Below, piece after piece: positions 17,076 to 26,103 of a DNA stretch of 64,000 nt. The notes under the pieces were generated by a model that saw only the letters and a program-made list of their open reading frames with translations, searched no databases and had not been told where the DNA came from. Every line of letters begins with the position of its first letter. The first letter of the stretch is position 1. A program made the translations under genes and the position numbers. This DNA is from Myxococcales bacterium (lineage in GTDB: Bacteria; Myxococcota_A; Polyangia; Palsa-1104; JAEUJZ01): contig JAEUJZ010000145.1 in assembly GCA_016794505.1 (NCBI GenBank), positions 62,001 through 126,000 of the forward strand. Direction: 5' to 3'.

Positions 17076-17750
17076 CTATTCGTCCTCGTCGCCAAGGCCA
17101 GCGTGCGGACACGGACGCAGCCCGGTAAAGCCGCCCAGAAGCTCGGTCGTCGGTCGCGCCCGGCTGAGGGCATCGGCCAGCTCGACGGCATCGGCATAGG
17201 CCTTGGCCCAGAAGCCGGGACCTTCCAGATCGACGGCGATGTTGAAGGTCTGTGCAAAAAGCTGCAGGAAGGCTTCGTTCATCGCCTTCGAGTGCGAGCT
17301 GAAATAGAGCTTCTGATCGTCGAGGTGCCAGATCACGTCCGCGGTGCGCGTCTTGGGTGGCGTTCGCCGTCGCAGATCCAGCGCGATCATCTCTTTCAGC
17401 TCGCGCAGGGCTCCGGCCGACAGCGGCTCTTTGCGCTGCGCTTCCAGCTCACGCTGACGCAGCTTCAGCAGCCGCTTGACCTCGGCAGCCGGCGGCTTCA
17501 GCACGTCGATGCGCAACGACAGAAGGATGCGCCCGTCGATAAAGAACTTGCTGAAGCTCAAGTCGAGGTCGTTCTCATCGAACAGGCTGCACCAACCGAT
17601 GGACTTCTCTTCGGCACGACTCGACTCAGGATCGAGAGGCAACAGGGCGTGGGCCCGCACCGCCTTTTCAAATGGTTCGCGAAAGTCCTTGGGCGGCGAG
17701 GACAGCACGCGATAGCGCCGCAGCGCCATGCTAGAGGACAGAAATCCCAT
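17076..17750 (-). CDS. RdgC N-terminal-like recombination-associated protein
   Basis: 224-aa protein resembling the N-terminal part of E. coli RdgC, a ring-forming double-strand DNA-binding protein that restrains RecA. Matching features in order: short start with ALRRYRV, KSIGWCS (RdgC MGWVPP), a strand ILLSLRIDVLKPP, the long charged helix VKRLLKLRQRELEAQ, then LRELKEMIALDLRRRTPPKT and DVIWHLDDQKLYFSSHSKAM (RdgC MMWIDTVNGLIMVD). It ends before the RdgC C-terminal lobe, which appears as the next gene. A TATCAT hexamer ends 8 nt before the ATG; no Shine-Dalgarno. Confidence 0.65.
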   Translation of the reverse strand: MGFLSSSMALRRYRVLSSPPKDFREPFEKAVRAHALLPLDPESSRAEEKSIGWCSLFDENDLDLSFSKFFIDGRILLSLRIDVLKPPAAEVKRLLKLRQRELEAQRKEPLSAGALRELKEMIALDLRRRTPPKTRTADVIWHLDDQKLYFSSHSKAMNEAFLQLFAQTFNIAVDLEGPGFWAKAYADAVELADALSRARPTTELLGGFTGLRPCPHAGLGDEDE

Positions 17751-17758
17751 GGCCGCGG

Positions 17759-17764
17759 ATGATA
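17759..17764 (-). promoter_or_regulatory. -10-like TATCAT before rdgC-like operon
   Basis: TATCAT on the minus strand ends 8 nt before the ATG at 17750, with no Shine-Dalgarno between them. Confidence 0.4.
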
Positions 17765-17905
17765 GGGGGGTGGCGCAGCCCTGGCAAAAAAGCGGCTCAC
17801 GGCTCGCGCAACAGCCTCGGCAATCCGTCCCGCCCTATGCCCGAGCTGCGCGGTAAATTGTGAACGACACGCGTCAAAATGCCCTGCACCTGGGGCGCTT
17901 GCGTC

Positions 17906-17911
17906 TAAGAT
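17906..17911 (+). promoter_or_regulatory. -10-like TAAGAT before DUF6279 gene
   Basis: TAAGAT ends 6 nt before the ATG at 17918; the intervening CCCTGC cannot serve as a ribosome site. Confidence 0.4.
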
Positions 17912-17917
17912 CCCTGC

Positions 17918-18850
17918 ATGTCCCGCTCGAACATCCTCAGCTTCTGGCCTGGTCGGATCGAAGCGCCGCGGACCTGGCTGTCGGCCCCGCGCAGCCGGAG
18001 GTTGTTTCGCCTGGGTGCCTGGCTCGGCCTGTTTGCCCTGCTGCTGTCGACGACGGCCTGCAGCCTGCGCAAGGTCGCCTATGGCATGGCCAACCGCCTG
18101 ATCGTCAGCCGACTGTCCGACACGTTTAAGCTCAACGACGGTCAGCGCCAGCAGCTGGTTGCCAAGATCAGCACGCTGCATGCCTGGCATCGCAGCGAAG
18201 AGCTGCCGCGCTATGTCGCCCTCATCGACACCTTCCTGCCCAAGCTGGCAAACGGCCTCGAACGCAGCGAGCTAGAGTGGCTGATGCGCGAGGGCAACGC
18301 TGCTCTGGAACGCCTGGCTCTGCGCAGTGCCCCAGAGCTGGCCACGGTGCTGGCGGGACTGTCCCCGCAGCAGATCAGTCAGTCGGCCGCCGAGATGAAA
18401 AAGGCCGAGCGCGAGCGCTTCGAAAAGTTAGAGATGTCCGAGGAAGACTATGTTCGTCACCGCATGAAGGCCGGACGCAAGAACCTGTCGACCTGGCTCG
18501 GCACGTACACGCCGCAGCAGCTAGCCGAGTACGAAAAGTTCGTGCGCAAAAACCGCCCGGAAGAGCAGCGCCGCCGTCGCCGCACGCAGCAGAATCAGCA
18601 GGCGCTCCTCGATTCGCTGCGCAACCACCGCGAGGCGCAGACCATAAGCCACATCCTGTCGCGCTGGATGACACGCCAAGAAGTCGAAGAGACGCCCGAG
18701 TTCCAGGCCGCCGAGCAGCGCAACAACGCCGAGTACATGGACTTCCTGCTGACCCTCGATCGATCTCTGTCGGCGGCCCAGCGAACCCACCTGATGAACG
18801 AGCTGCGCGCGTGGCGCCGTGACTTTGACGAGCTCGCCCGCAGCCGCTGA
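17918..18850 (+). CDS. DUF6279 family lipoprotein
   Basis: 310-aa protein with an N-terminal basic stretch, a hydrophobic segment and lipobox TTAC (LLLSTTACSL), so probably a lipoprotein. The mature part is helical and charged and fits DUF6279: YGMANRLIVSRLSDTFKL, then QRQQLVAKIS, then HAWHRSEELPRYVALI, with a distal region of heptad-like helices. Members are seen in many Gram-negatives; function unknown. It is divergent from the RdgC-like operon and followed by a MoxR ATPase gene. Confidence 0.85.
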   Translation: MSRSNILSFWPGRIEAPRTWLSAPRSRRLFRLGAWLGLFALLLSTTACSLRKVAYGMANRLIVSRLSDTFKLNDGQRQQLVAKISTLHAWHRSEELPRYVALIDTFLPKLANGLERSELEWLMREGNAALERLALRSAPELATVLAGLSPQQISQSAAEMKKAERERFEKLEMSEEDYVRHRMKAGRKNLSTWLGTYTPQQLAEYEKFVRKNRPEEQRRRRRTQQNQQALLDSLRNHREAQTISHILSRWMTRQEVEETPEFQAAEQRNNAEYMDFLLTLDRSLSAAQRTHLMNELRAWRRDFDELARSR

Positions 18851-18967
18851 CATTGGCCTAGACCCTCGACCCTACCAGGGCGATACGCTGTCTTTCCCCT
18901 CTCGCACCCGTCAAAAATGTCCGCAAAAACCAACAATTCGGCCGCGACGAGCGAACGCGCCGCGGGT

Positions 18968-18973
18968 TATAAT
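18968..18973 (+). promoter_or_regulatory. -10-like TATAAT before MoxR gene
   Basis: A consensus TATAAT. Transcription from it would begin near 18980, which favours a start for the MoxR gene at GTG 18989 or ATG 19022 rather than the in-frame ATG at 18917. Confidence 0.5.
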
Positions 18974-19021
18974 CAGGCTGCTCATGCTGTGAAGTTCGTT
19001 CGTACGCCTTCCATAGACCCT

Positions 19022-20035
19022 ATGAGCTCCGTGTCCAGCCAAGCCGCTTCGGCAGCCCATGCGCGTACCGCCGTCGCGGCGAAGTCGGCGTTTATGATCT
19101 GCTCGCGCCTGATGCAGAGCGTAAACACCGTCGTACACGGCAAAGCCGACGTCGTTCGACTGGCGGTGGTGGCGCTGGCCGCACGCGGGCATGTGCTGTT
19201 TGAAGACATTCCGGGTGTCGGCAAGACGACCATCGCTCGCGCCTTGGCCAAGTCGATCGGCGGCGTCTTCCGGCGCATCCAGTTCACATCCGACCTGCTG
19301 CCATCCGATGTTGTGGGCGTCTCGGTGTGGAACGAAGAGACGCGCAGCTTCGAATTCAAGTCAGGGCCGATCTTTGCCAACGTGGTCCTGGCTGACGAGA
19401 TCAACCGCGCCGCCCCACGCACGCAATCGAGTCTTTTGGAAGCGATGAGCGAGGGCCGCGTCTCGGTCGACCACAGCACCTACACGCTCAAGCAGCCGTT
19501 TCTGGTGATGGCGACGCAGAATCCGCTGGAACACTACGGCACGTATCCGCTGCCCGAGTCGCAGATGGATCGCTTCCTGCTGCGCCTGCGCTTGGGCTAT
19601 CCCTCGCGCTTTGACGAGCGGCGCGTCGTGGTTCGCGGCAGCCAACATGACGCCGTCGAAGAGCTGCAACCGGTGGTGACGCTCGAAGAGATCACGGCGT
19701 TGCAAGATACCGTGCATCTGGTGCGCGTCGAAGAGTCGCTCTTGGACTATGCCGAGCGCATCATCGCCGAGACCCGGCGCTCGCCACACTTGCAGCTAGG
19801 CGTCAGTCCACGCGGCTTTCAGTCGTGGTACCGCGCCGCCCAAGCCCGCGCCTTAACCGAGGGCCGCGATTACTGCGTGCCCGACGATCTGCGCGAGCTG
19901 GTCCTGCCCGCCTTGGCCCATCGCCTGGCCCTGCCCAGCGGTAGCCAAGGAGGCTACAACGACGCCCACGGTGGCAGCCGCGCCGAGGCTGAGCGAATTC
20001 TCAGCAACATCCTCGAACGCATCCCGATCCCTTAG
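19022..20035 (+). CDS. MoxR-family AAA+ ATPase
   Basis: 337-aa AAA+ ATPase of the MoxR class, chaperone-like proteins that often act with VWA proteins to assemble or activate complexes. Walker A is [10 protein letters not shown], Walker [14 protein letters not shown], followed by sensor 1 [22 protein letters not shown] (shown here by its ends MATQNPLE and PESQMDRF) and sensor 2 SPRGFQSW. The C-terminal lid domain is complete. The start is placed after a TATAAT at 18968; the frame is also open from an ATG at 18917 and a GTG at 18989. No VWA/DUF58 partner is adjacent; the nearest VWA gene is at 13035. Confidence 0.9.
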   Translation: MSSVSSQAASAAHARTAVAAKSAFMICSRLMQSVNTVVHGKADVVRLAVVALAARGHVLFEDIPGVGKTTIARALAKSIGGVFRRIQFTSDLLPSDVVGVSVWNEETRSFEFKSGPIFANVVLADEINRAAPRTQSSLLEAMSEGRVSVDHSTYTLKQPFLVMATQNPLEHYGTYPLPESQMDRFLLRLRLGYPSRFDERRVVVRGSQHDAVEELQPVVTLEEITALQDTVHLVRVEESLLDYAERIIAETRRSPHLQLGVSPRGFQSWYRAAQARALTEGRDYCVPDDLRELVLPALAHRLALPSGSQGGYNDAHGGSRAEAERILSNILERIPIP

Positions 20036-20075
20036 ATCGCTCGATGGTCGTTCGTCTTTTTTATCGAAGGCCCTC

Positions 20076-20786
20076 ATGTCCAAGTTCGATGACTTTGATC
20101 CCAGCTCGTATATGTCGACGCCGCGGCTCGATGTGCCGGGTCTGATCGCTCTTGGGCAGCGCTTGCTTTCCGCTGCGCCCGATGCCCTGCCCGCCACTGC
20201 CGAGCGCAGTCGGCAGGTCCTGACCAGCGCGACGCACGCCCTGATGCAAGCCTGGGAAGCTCAGCCGCAGGACGAGCCCAACCACAAGATGCGTCCGATC
20301 GACATGGCCGCCGACACTAGCTGGGCCTGCCTAAAGGGCCGGCTGGAGCCCTATGCCTGGCTCGATAGCAGCCGTTTCCCCGACGCCCAGCTTGCCCGCG
20401 ACTTGCTCACTCGCCTGTTCCCAAGCGGCCTGTCATTTACCCAATTGGAATACGCCGCGCAGTGGACCGAGGCCACCCGTCGCATCAACCTGATCGCCGA
20501 CGACAACCTGCTGCCTGTCCTGCGTCGCCTGTGTGGTGATCTGTTCGTCGACGAGCTCTTGCACTGGCACGCGGAATACACCCGCATGATCGGCGCCATT
20601 GCCGAGCCAGAGCCCGAGGGCAGCCCCAGCCCCTCGCCTGCGCCGCCCTCGCTTTCCCAGCTTCGCCGCCAGCTCTCGCAGGCCATCTTGGCCTGGCAGG
20701 TTCAGCTCGTCGCCATGCACCTGACCGGCCACCCCGGCGCTCGCGCCGCCCTGTACCCCACCGACGCCTGCCGCAGCGGACGCTGA
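20076..20786 (+). CDS. Hypothetical protein downstream of moxR
   Basis: 236-aa soluble protein of no recognised family. It has an acidic N-terminus (MSKFDDFDPSSYM), a mostly helical body rich in Leu, Ala and Trp (DTSWACLKGRLEPYAWLD, then QLEYAAQWTEATRRINL), a short Pro/Ser linker near residue 185 (PEGSPSPSPAPP) and a C-terminal helix. The start has GAAGG 5 nt upstream; a longer in-frame start inside the moxR gene is rejected. It is 40 nt downstream of moxR and likely cotranscribed, so a role with that ATPase is possible. Confidence 0.72.
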   Translation: MSKFDDFDPSSYMSTPRLDVPGLIALGQRLLSAAPDALPATAERSRQVLTSATHALMQAWEAQPQDEPNHKMRPIDMAADTSWACLKGRLEPYAWLDSSRFPDAQLARDLLTRLFPSGLSFTQLEYAAQWTEATRRINLIADDNLLPVLRRLCGDLFVDELLHWHAEYTRMIGAIAEPEPEGSPSPSPAPPSLSQLRRQLSQAILAWQVQLVAMHLTGHPGARAALYPTDACRSGR

Positions 20787-20815
20787 GGGACATGCGTATA
20801 TATCCCGCTGCAGGT

Positions 20816-21760
20816 CTATACATCCCAGGGATCGTGCAGGGTGCAGCGCTCGACGTCGGGGCTGGGGAAAAAGGCGATCTGGTTTTCGGCGTGGGCGCGT
20901 AGCTCGCCGGGAAAATAACCAAGCTCGCGGCGGCAGCGCTCGCGGAACGTCGACAGCGTCGGGTTCGACAGATAAAACGCCTGGCTAAAGACGGGGTTAT
21001 CAAAGCCGGTGACGACCAAGCCACGGCTGCGCCCGACGCGACGCAGGATGCGACCGGCGTTGCGTAGGTTGGTGGTGGTATGGCGGGCATAAGGCTCGAC
21101 GAGGACGGCGCTCTCGTCGCAGCCTTCGGAGACCAGATACTCGCGCATCGACAGCGCTTCGTTGATCGGCGTGCCAGCGGGATAGACACAGCCACCGCTG
21201 ACCAGGATGACCGGCGCGGTTCCATGGCGAAACAGCGCAAGCGCCAAATCCAGCCGCTTCTGCGCCGCCGGCAGATCGCGCACACCCAGCGGTCGCGATG
21301 CACCGATCGGCGTAAACCCCGGCACGATCAGCGCATCGAAGGCATAGTCTTCTTCTGAGCTGTCTTCCAGCGTCGACAGCGCCTCTTCGTTGAGCGTCTC
21401 TTCGTCGAAGCTCGGGCGGGCCTCGGCCAGATCAAACAACAGCTCGTCATGGCCACTGCCAACCCGTGGCAGGTGTTGGCGCAGGACTTCGTACAGCCCG
21501 TCCTCGACGACGTGGCGAAAGACGGCAGGCAGGGTCTCGCTCTGGCGCGCGGCCTGAAGCAGGGCCAGCGTGTGCCGCTCTACCAGCAGGCGCAGAGACT
21601 CGCGCTCGCGAAGCTCTTGCAGAAGCAGCGGTAGCTGATCGGCGCACTCGCACAAAAGCGCCTCGACGTGGCCTGAATGGGGGTTGGGATCGGACCCCAC
21701 CAAGTGCTCAAGCAGCGCATCGGCCGCAACGATTGGATCACTGCCCAACGAAGCCGGCAT
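20816..21760 (-). CDS. DUF218 / YdcF-like protein
   Basis: 314-aa protein with a DUF218 domain in its C-terminal 170 residues: ALIVPGFTPIG, then RLDLALALFRHG, VILVSGGCVYPAG, the SMREYLVSEGCDESAVLVE block and an ARHTTTNLRNA motif typical of the SanA/ElyC/YdcF family, then LVVTGFDNPVFSQAFY. The N-terminal 140 residues are helical and unrecognised. DUF218 proteins are linked to envelope or polysaccharide metabolism, or bind SAM; the role here is open. No signal peptide, unlike many relatives. TACTCT ends 8 nt before the ATG and GAAGG overlaps the same spacer. Confidence 0.85.
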   Translation of the reverse strand: MPASLGSDPIVAADALLEHLVGSDPNPHSGHVEALLCECADQLPLLLQELRERESLRLLVERHTLALLQAARQSETLPAVFRHVVEDGLYEVLRQHLPRVGSGHDELLFDLAEARPSFDEETLNEEALSTLEDSSEEDYAFDALIVPGFTPIGASRPLGVRDLPAAQKRLDLALALFRHGTAPVILVSGGCVYPAGTPINEALSMREYLVSEGCDESAVLVEPYARHTTTNLRNAGRILRRVGRSRGLVVTGFDNPVFSQAFYLSNPTLSTFRERCRRELGYFPGELRAHAENQIAFFPSPDVERCTLHDPWDV

Positions 21761-21812
21761 GTGCCTTCAGAGTATCACCGCGCCCCGTCGGCTGGCGGAC
21801 TGAAACCACGCC

Positions 21813-23468
21813 TCAGCGCGGCGTGTACAGATCGATGGGCGCGACGGCGCGATTGCCCTCGCCGACGCCGCCGATCAGCAAGACGTGGTCGGTTTCGAGC
21901 CGCACCGCAGCATGGCCAGCGCGGGCTCGCGGCAGCGGGATGGGATCGCCCTGTGGGGTCAGATTGTCGTCGGGGGAAAACAGCTCGCAGTCCGCAAGCG
22001 GAGGATAGCTGGGGCCCGGACCAAAGCCGCCGCAGACGAGGATCTCTTTGGGCAGCGCCACCAAGGTCGCGGCATAGCGCGGTGTCTTAAGCAGCGTCGG
22101 GCGGGTCTGATACGTCCCCGCAGTGATATCGATCAGCAGAGCCGAACCAAGGACGGTCTTTTGTCCGGGGGTCTCTTCGCTGTAGCCGCCCGCGATCAGC
22201 ACCTTGCCGCTCGGCAGCGTGGTCGCGACATGGCCGCGCCGCGAGTCCGGCTGGCTCGGCAGCAAGCTCAGCGCCGAAAAGGTGTTCTTGCCCTGGCCTT
22301 CGCGGAACAGCTCGACGGTGGGCTTGCCGGCGCTGCGATCGGTGGCCGACAGCCCCCCGAACAAAAGGGCCCCGACGCCATCCCCCAGCGTGACCTGGGT
22401 GGCGCTGTGCTCGCTGCGTGCGACGACCAGCGGCCCGCTGCCACCGATGGCTGGCAAGCGCGTGATGCCGACCCGAGCTGAGCTGCCGCTGCCGGACTGG
22501 CGCAGACACAGCGTGGCCTGCGCCAAGGTCTGATCGCTGCCTGCCGCTGCGCTGGCGAGGCCTCCGCTGATCAGAAAAAGACTCTCTTTGAGCTCGACCG
22601 CCGTTGCGGCATACGCCCCTGGAGCCCCAGGGTCGGCGACCTCGGGCGCGGGAAGCTGCCACAGGGCTGAGGCATCGCTGACCTGCGGATCATACTTATC
22701 AGCGACCGTGGGCAGCGCTCCGCTGGCATCGGCCCCGCCCCACAAAATGGCCTGCTGCCCGATGTCACTGTCGGCGCTGGGCAACAGCACGCCTCCTTGG
22801 CGCACGACCTTGGGCGTGCCTGCGTCGATCAGCTGATGCAGCACCGGGCTATAGCGCCAAGCTCGCGACATCAGGCCGCCCGTATCTTGGACGCCACCGA
22901 CGATCAGGGCGCCCAGTCCCGGCTCGGGCAGGCCGCGTCGCCCGCGCAGCGAAGCCGCCGCCAGAGCCTTGCGCCCGACGGGGTTGGTGGTGCTGCCGTT
23001 GTCATCGGGAAGCGCGGCCGGCGACATGGTGACACGGCCAGGCCGACCGACATAGACACTGATGCTGGTGTTGTCGCGCGGAAGCTGCAGAAGCGGCGTG
23101 CGCCCGCGCCCGACGGCCTGACCCATGGCATCGCGGGCCTCGACCGTGACATACACCCACTTGTCTCGCGGTGGCTCGGATAGCTCTAGCTTGACGTCGA
23201 ACTTGCCGCCCATCACCGGGGCCAGCGCTTCCTTGGGGGGGAAGTCCATGCCTTGCAGCGTGATCGCCACGGTGCTCGCGCCGGCAAACGGATCGTCCAG
23301 CGCACCCGAGCCGGTCAGGATGGTGAGAGACAGTCCCGCGTTGCGCCCACAGCCCGGCCCCGACGCAGAAAGGCAAGCTAGAGCAGCCAGCGGCAGCCAG
23401 CGGCTGGTCGAGGCGAAGCGGGAACGGGACGGTCGCAGCGAAGTAAACGGCAAAGACAAGGAGCGCAT
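21813..23468 (-). CDS. Kelch-like beta-propeller lipoprotein
   Basis: 551-aa secreted protein with repeated kelch-type motifs: LGALIVGGVQDTGG, LFLISGGLASAA, GALLFGGLSATD, KVLIAGGYSEET, EILVCGGFGPGP and HVLLIGGVGEGN, spaced 50-70 residues apart, each ending in the paired Gly of a kelch blade. That makes six blades, enough for a closed propeller. The N-terminus has a basic region, a hydrophobic stretch and a Cys in SGPGC that could be lipidated. Residues 50-150 form a beta-rich domain before the propeller. Such proteins are usually surface exposed and bind ligands; the partner is unknown. Confidence 0.85.
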   Translation of the reverse strand: MRSLSLPFTSLRPSRSRFASTSRWLPLAALACLSASGPGCGRNAGLSLTILTGSGALDDPFAGASTVAITLQGMDFPPKEALAPVMGGKFDVKLELSEPPRDKWVYVTVEARDAMGQAVGRGRTPLLQLPRDNTSISVYVGRPGRVTMSPAALPDDNGSTTNPVGRKALAAASLRGRRGLPEPGLGALIVGGVQDTGGLMSRAWRYSPVLHQLIDAGTPKVVRQGGVLLPSADSDIGQQAILWGGADASGALPTVADKYDPQVSDASALWQLPAPEVADPGAPGAYAATAVELKESLFLISGGLASAAAGSDQTLAQATLCLRQSGSGSSARVGITRLPAIGGSGPLVVARSEHSATQVTLGDGVGALLFGGLSATDRSAGKPTVELFREGQGKNTFSALSLLPSQPDSRRGHVATTLPSGKVLIAGGYSEETPGQKTVLGSALLIDITAGTYQTRPTLLKTPRYAATLVALPKEILVCGGFGPGPSYPPLADCELFSPDDNLTPQGDPIPLPRARAGHAAVRLETDHVLLIGGVGEGNRAVAPIDLYTPR

Positions 23469-23582
23469 GCGGCCAGAGGCTTACCGTGTTTCTCGCGAGA
23501 GAGCCAGCCCGCAATCGCCCCGCCACCGAGCGCGGCCCACAACAGCCAGCCCGCGGCGAGTCCGCCCGAGTCGTTCGCCGCT

Positions 23583-23888
23583 CTAGCGGCCCTCTGCGAG
23601 GCTCCCAAGGCGTGCGAGCAGGGCCGCGGGATCGCCTGTGACATGCAGGGTCTTTTTGCGCGAGGTCTCGCCGCGCAGCAGGTACACGTGGCTCTTGGCG
23701 ACACCCAGTCCCTTGGCCAGAAGCTCGCGTACGGCCTCATTGGCAGCCCCCTCGACGGGCGGAGCGCTCACAGCCACGCGCAGGCAGTCGCGCGCTGGCT
23801 CAAGCGGCCCCAGAGCGGGGCGTGAAGCCCGCGGCACGACCCATACATCTACTTCGACTCCACCTGCGATGCTGCGAACGAATGCCAT
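23583..23888 (-). CDS. DUF167 / YggU family protein
   Basis: 101-aa protein matching the DUF167 (YggU) family: VEVDVWVVPRASRPAL, then LRVAVSAPPVEGAANEAV, then GVAKSHVYLLRGETSRKKTL. The motif PPVEGAANEA is the family hallmark. Function is not established in any organism. GAGGATC lies just before the ATG. The stop lies 114 nt upstream of the kelch-like gene, on the same strand. Confidence 0.92.
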   Translation of the reverse strand: MAFVRSIAGGVEVDVWVVPRASRPALGPLEPARDCLRVAVSAPPVEGAANEAVRELLAKGLGVAKSHVYLLRGETSRKKTLHVTGDPAALLARLGSLAEGR

Positions 23889-24056
23889 GCGATCCTCAGA
23901 AAGTCCTGTGTTCTGCGCTGGACTCCTTGCGTATCACTCGATCTCGCCGCGACGCAACGAAGGGTCCATGGCAGACGCCACCACCGCTACGACTGAGTTT
24001 GTACTCGGCCTTGACAGAACCGGGGCAGAGCGTTCAAGGTCTCGGCAGACTCAACC

Positions 24057-25121
24057 ATGCGCCGTGCTCTGTCGGGTCTCTTTATCGCTGGCTGTTTTGC
24101 TGTCGTGTCGTCCTGGGCGGCCTGGGGCTGCCTGCCTGATCCGCCGATTCGCCTGCCAGACTTGTCTGTCGCTGGCTCCCCTGCCGATGGCGGCGACGGT
24201 GGCCTGGCGCGCCTGGATGGTCCGCGCAGCGACTTGGGCACCGCCGGCTGGCAGGCCGAAAGCGGACTGGGGACCATGCAGACCCTACGCGCTGCTTGGG
24301 TGGCAGACGCCAGCGCTCGCGAGGTCTTCGTCGTCGGACACGCAGGCGTGATCCTGCATCTAAGCGGCGGCAGTTGGCAGAAAGAAAGCAGTGGTACCGA
24401 CGCCAACCTGTACGCCGTCGCTGCGCGCACGCCGACCGAGGTCTTCGCCGTCGGAGATCGTGGCGTCATCCTGCGACGCGTGAGCGGCACATGGCAGCGC
24501 GAAGGCAGCGAGCTCGCCAGCACGTCGCCCTTGTTTGGCCTGTCCGTACTGCCAAGCGGCGAGGTTATTGCCGTCGGAGACAACGGCTTGATCGCCCGCC
24601 GGCAAACCGCTGGGGTGTGGGTCGCTGAGACAGCTCCAGCACTCGCCGGCTTGGCGCTGCGCTCGGTCGCGGGTCCGCGCCTGGATGCCTTGTTCGCCGT
24701 CGGCATGAACAGCGCAATCGTGCGACGCGGCCAGCTGGGCTGGGAGCTCGATCCGCTGCCGATCGACGGTGCTGGTCGCGGCAACTATTACGCGGTGGCG
24801 ACAAACCCAGCGGATAGTGCCCCCGTCGCCGTGGGTGAGTACGGTCTGATCTTGTCGCGTCGTGCCGATCGCTGGCAGGTCGAAAAGCGCATGCCCCCAA
24901 GCGGCATGACGGCGCCCCTGCACCTGTATGGCCTGTCCGTGGCCGGAGACGAGCTGTTCGTCGTCGGTGCCGGCGGCTATGTGGCCCGTCGCCTGGCCAG
25001 CGGCGGCAGCTGGACCGAAGAAGCAAGCGGCACGCGAGCCGATCTGTTTTCTGTGTCAGGAAGCAGCGTAAGTGGCCTTGTTTCCGTCGGAGAAAACGGC
25101 ACCTTAGTCCGCAGACAATAG
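24057..25121 (+). CDS. Propeller-like repeat lipoprotein
   Basis: 354-aa lipoprotein (hydrophobic ALSGLFIAGCFAVVSSW then WGC as lipidation site) built of at least six repeats. Each repeat runs like REVFVVGHAGVILHLSGGSW, TEVFAVGDRGVILRRVSGTW, GEVIAVGDNGLIARR, DALFAVGMNSAIVRR, APVAVGEYGLILSRR and DELFVVGAGGYVARR: a VFAVGDxGxIxRR strand pair followed by a Trp. This is the pattern of Ycf48-like or related beta-propellers seen in many myxobacterial surface proteins. Function unknown. The start has no clear ribosome site. Confidence 0.82.
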   Translation: MRRALSGLFIAGCFAVVSSWAAWGCLPDPPIRLPDLSVAGSPADGGDGGLARLDGPRSDLGTAGWQAESGLGTMQTLRAAWVADASAREVFVVGHAGVILHLSGGSWQKESSGTDANLYAVAARTPTEVFAVGDRGVILRRVSGTWQREGSELASTSPLFGLSVLPSGEVIAVGDNGLIARRQTAGVWVAETAPALAGLALRSVAGPRLDALFAVGMNSAIVRRGQLGWELDPLPIDGAGRGNYYAVATNPADSAPVAVGEYGLILSRRADRWQVEKRMPPSGMTAPLHLYGLSVAGDELFVVGAGGYVARRLASGGSWTEEASGTRADLFSVSGSSVSGLVSVGENGTLVRRQ

Positions 25122-25242
25122 CTGCAAGCGTCCACATTCTGAAAAAGCCCGTGCGCAGCCTAGGCACGATGGATTGCAGCCTCGATCCCCAGCCGACCCA
25201 CGCCGCCGCGTCGTGGCGCAAAATCAAGTGAAGCCAAGCCCC

Positions 25243-26103
25243 ATGCAGCAGTCAGCCCCCATCCAGCCGCCGTTTCCAATTGTCGCCATCGATGGTCCCG
25301 CAGGGGCCGGCAAGTCGACGGTGGCACGCGCGCTCGCCCGTCGGCTCGGCTTTTTTCTTCTGGATACCGGAGCCATCTATCGCAGCTTGGCCCTGCATGC
25401 GCAGCGCTGCGGCATCGACGTCAGCGACGGTCCCCGATTGGGTGAGCTAGCGGCGAGCCTGCCGATCCGCTTTGGCCGCGGCCCCGGCCCAGAAGAGGGC
25501 AAGGTGTTCCTGGGGTCTGCCGACGTGACCCTGTCCATTCGCTCGCCCGAGATCTCGCAAGCAGCATCGTTTGTCTCGGCCCATCCCGAGGTGCGAGCCG
25601 CGCTCTTGGGTCTGCAGCGTCAGCTCGCCCTGACCGGCCCCTGCGTGGCCGAGGGACGCGACGTGGGAACCGTCGTCCTGCCGCATGCACCGATCAAGCT
25701 GTTTATGACGGCCTCGCCCGAGGTGCGGGCGCAGCGTCGCTTCGTCGAGCAAAAGGACCGGAACGCAGCGGGTAGCGCCCCGGACTATGCCGCGACCTTG
25801 GCCGCGATCAGTGAGCGCGATCACCGCGACTCGACCCGCGCCACAGCCCCGACCCGTCAAGCCGACGACGCGGTGCTGTTCGACACCAGCCACCTATCGC
25901 TGGACGAAGTCATCGATCAAGTGGAAGCGCTGTGTCGCAGCACGCTGCAGCTGCCGCCAGTGAGCACGGCCGAACAGGACGCTCCCGGCGCCAGCCGATC
26001 ACGCGTCAGAGCCGCCAGCGTAGCGACGCCGATTCCGTCGCTATCTGAGACGGTGTCCGCATGCACTGGGAATGCCGAATCGCCCACAGAATCGGATACT
26101 TAG
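25243..26103 (+). CDS. cmk: Cytidylate kinase
   Basis: 286-aa CMP/dCMP kinase that makes CDP and dCDP. Walker A is GPAGAGKST near residue 19, then LDTGAIYRSLAL, SIRSPEISQAAS, VAEGRDVGTVVLPHA and RRFVEQKDRN, all family blocks. The C-terminal 60 or so residues (after EALCRSTLQL) are a low-complexity Ser/Pro/Ala extension not found in the E. coli enzyme. The start is taken at the ATG before PFPIVAIDGP; the frame stays open further up. It precedes rpsA, the conserved bacterial order. Confidence 0.93.
   Translation: MQQSAPIQPPFPIVAIDGPAGAGKSTVARALARRLGFFLLDTGAIYRSLALHAQRCGIDVSDGPRLGELAASLPIRFGRGPGPEEGKVFLGSADVTLSIRSPEISQAASFVSAHPEVRAALLGLQRQLALTGPCVAEGRDVGTVVLPHAPIKLFMTASPEVRAQRRFVEQKDRNAAGSAPDYAATLAAISERDHRDSTRATAPTRQADDAVLFDTSHLSLDEVIDQVEALCRSTLQLPPVSTAEQDAPGASRSRVRAASVATPIPSLSETVSACTGNAESPTESDT

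Noticed and set aside
23469-23582. Possible short membrane peptide between the kelch-like and DUF167 genes
   Set aside because: A hydrophobic run is visible on the minus strand but lacks a start codon and ribosome site of its own.
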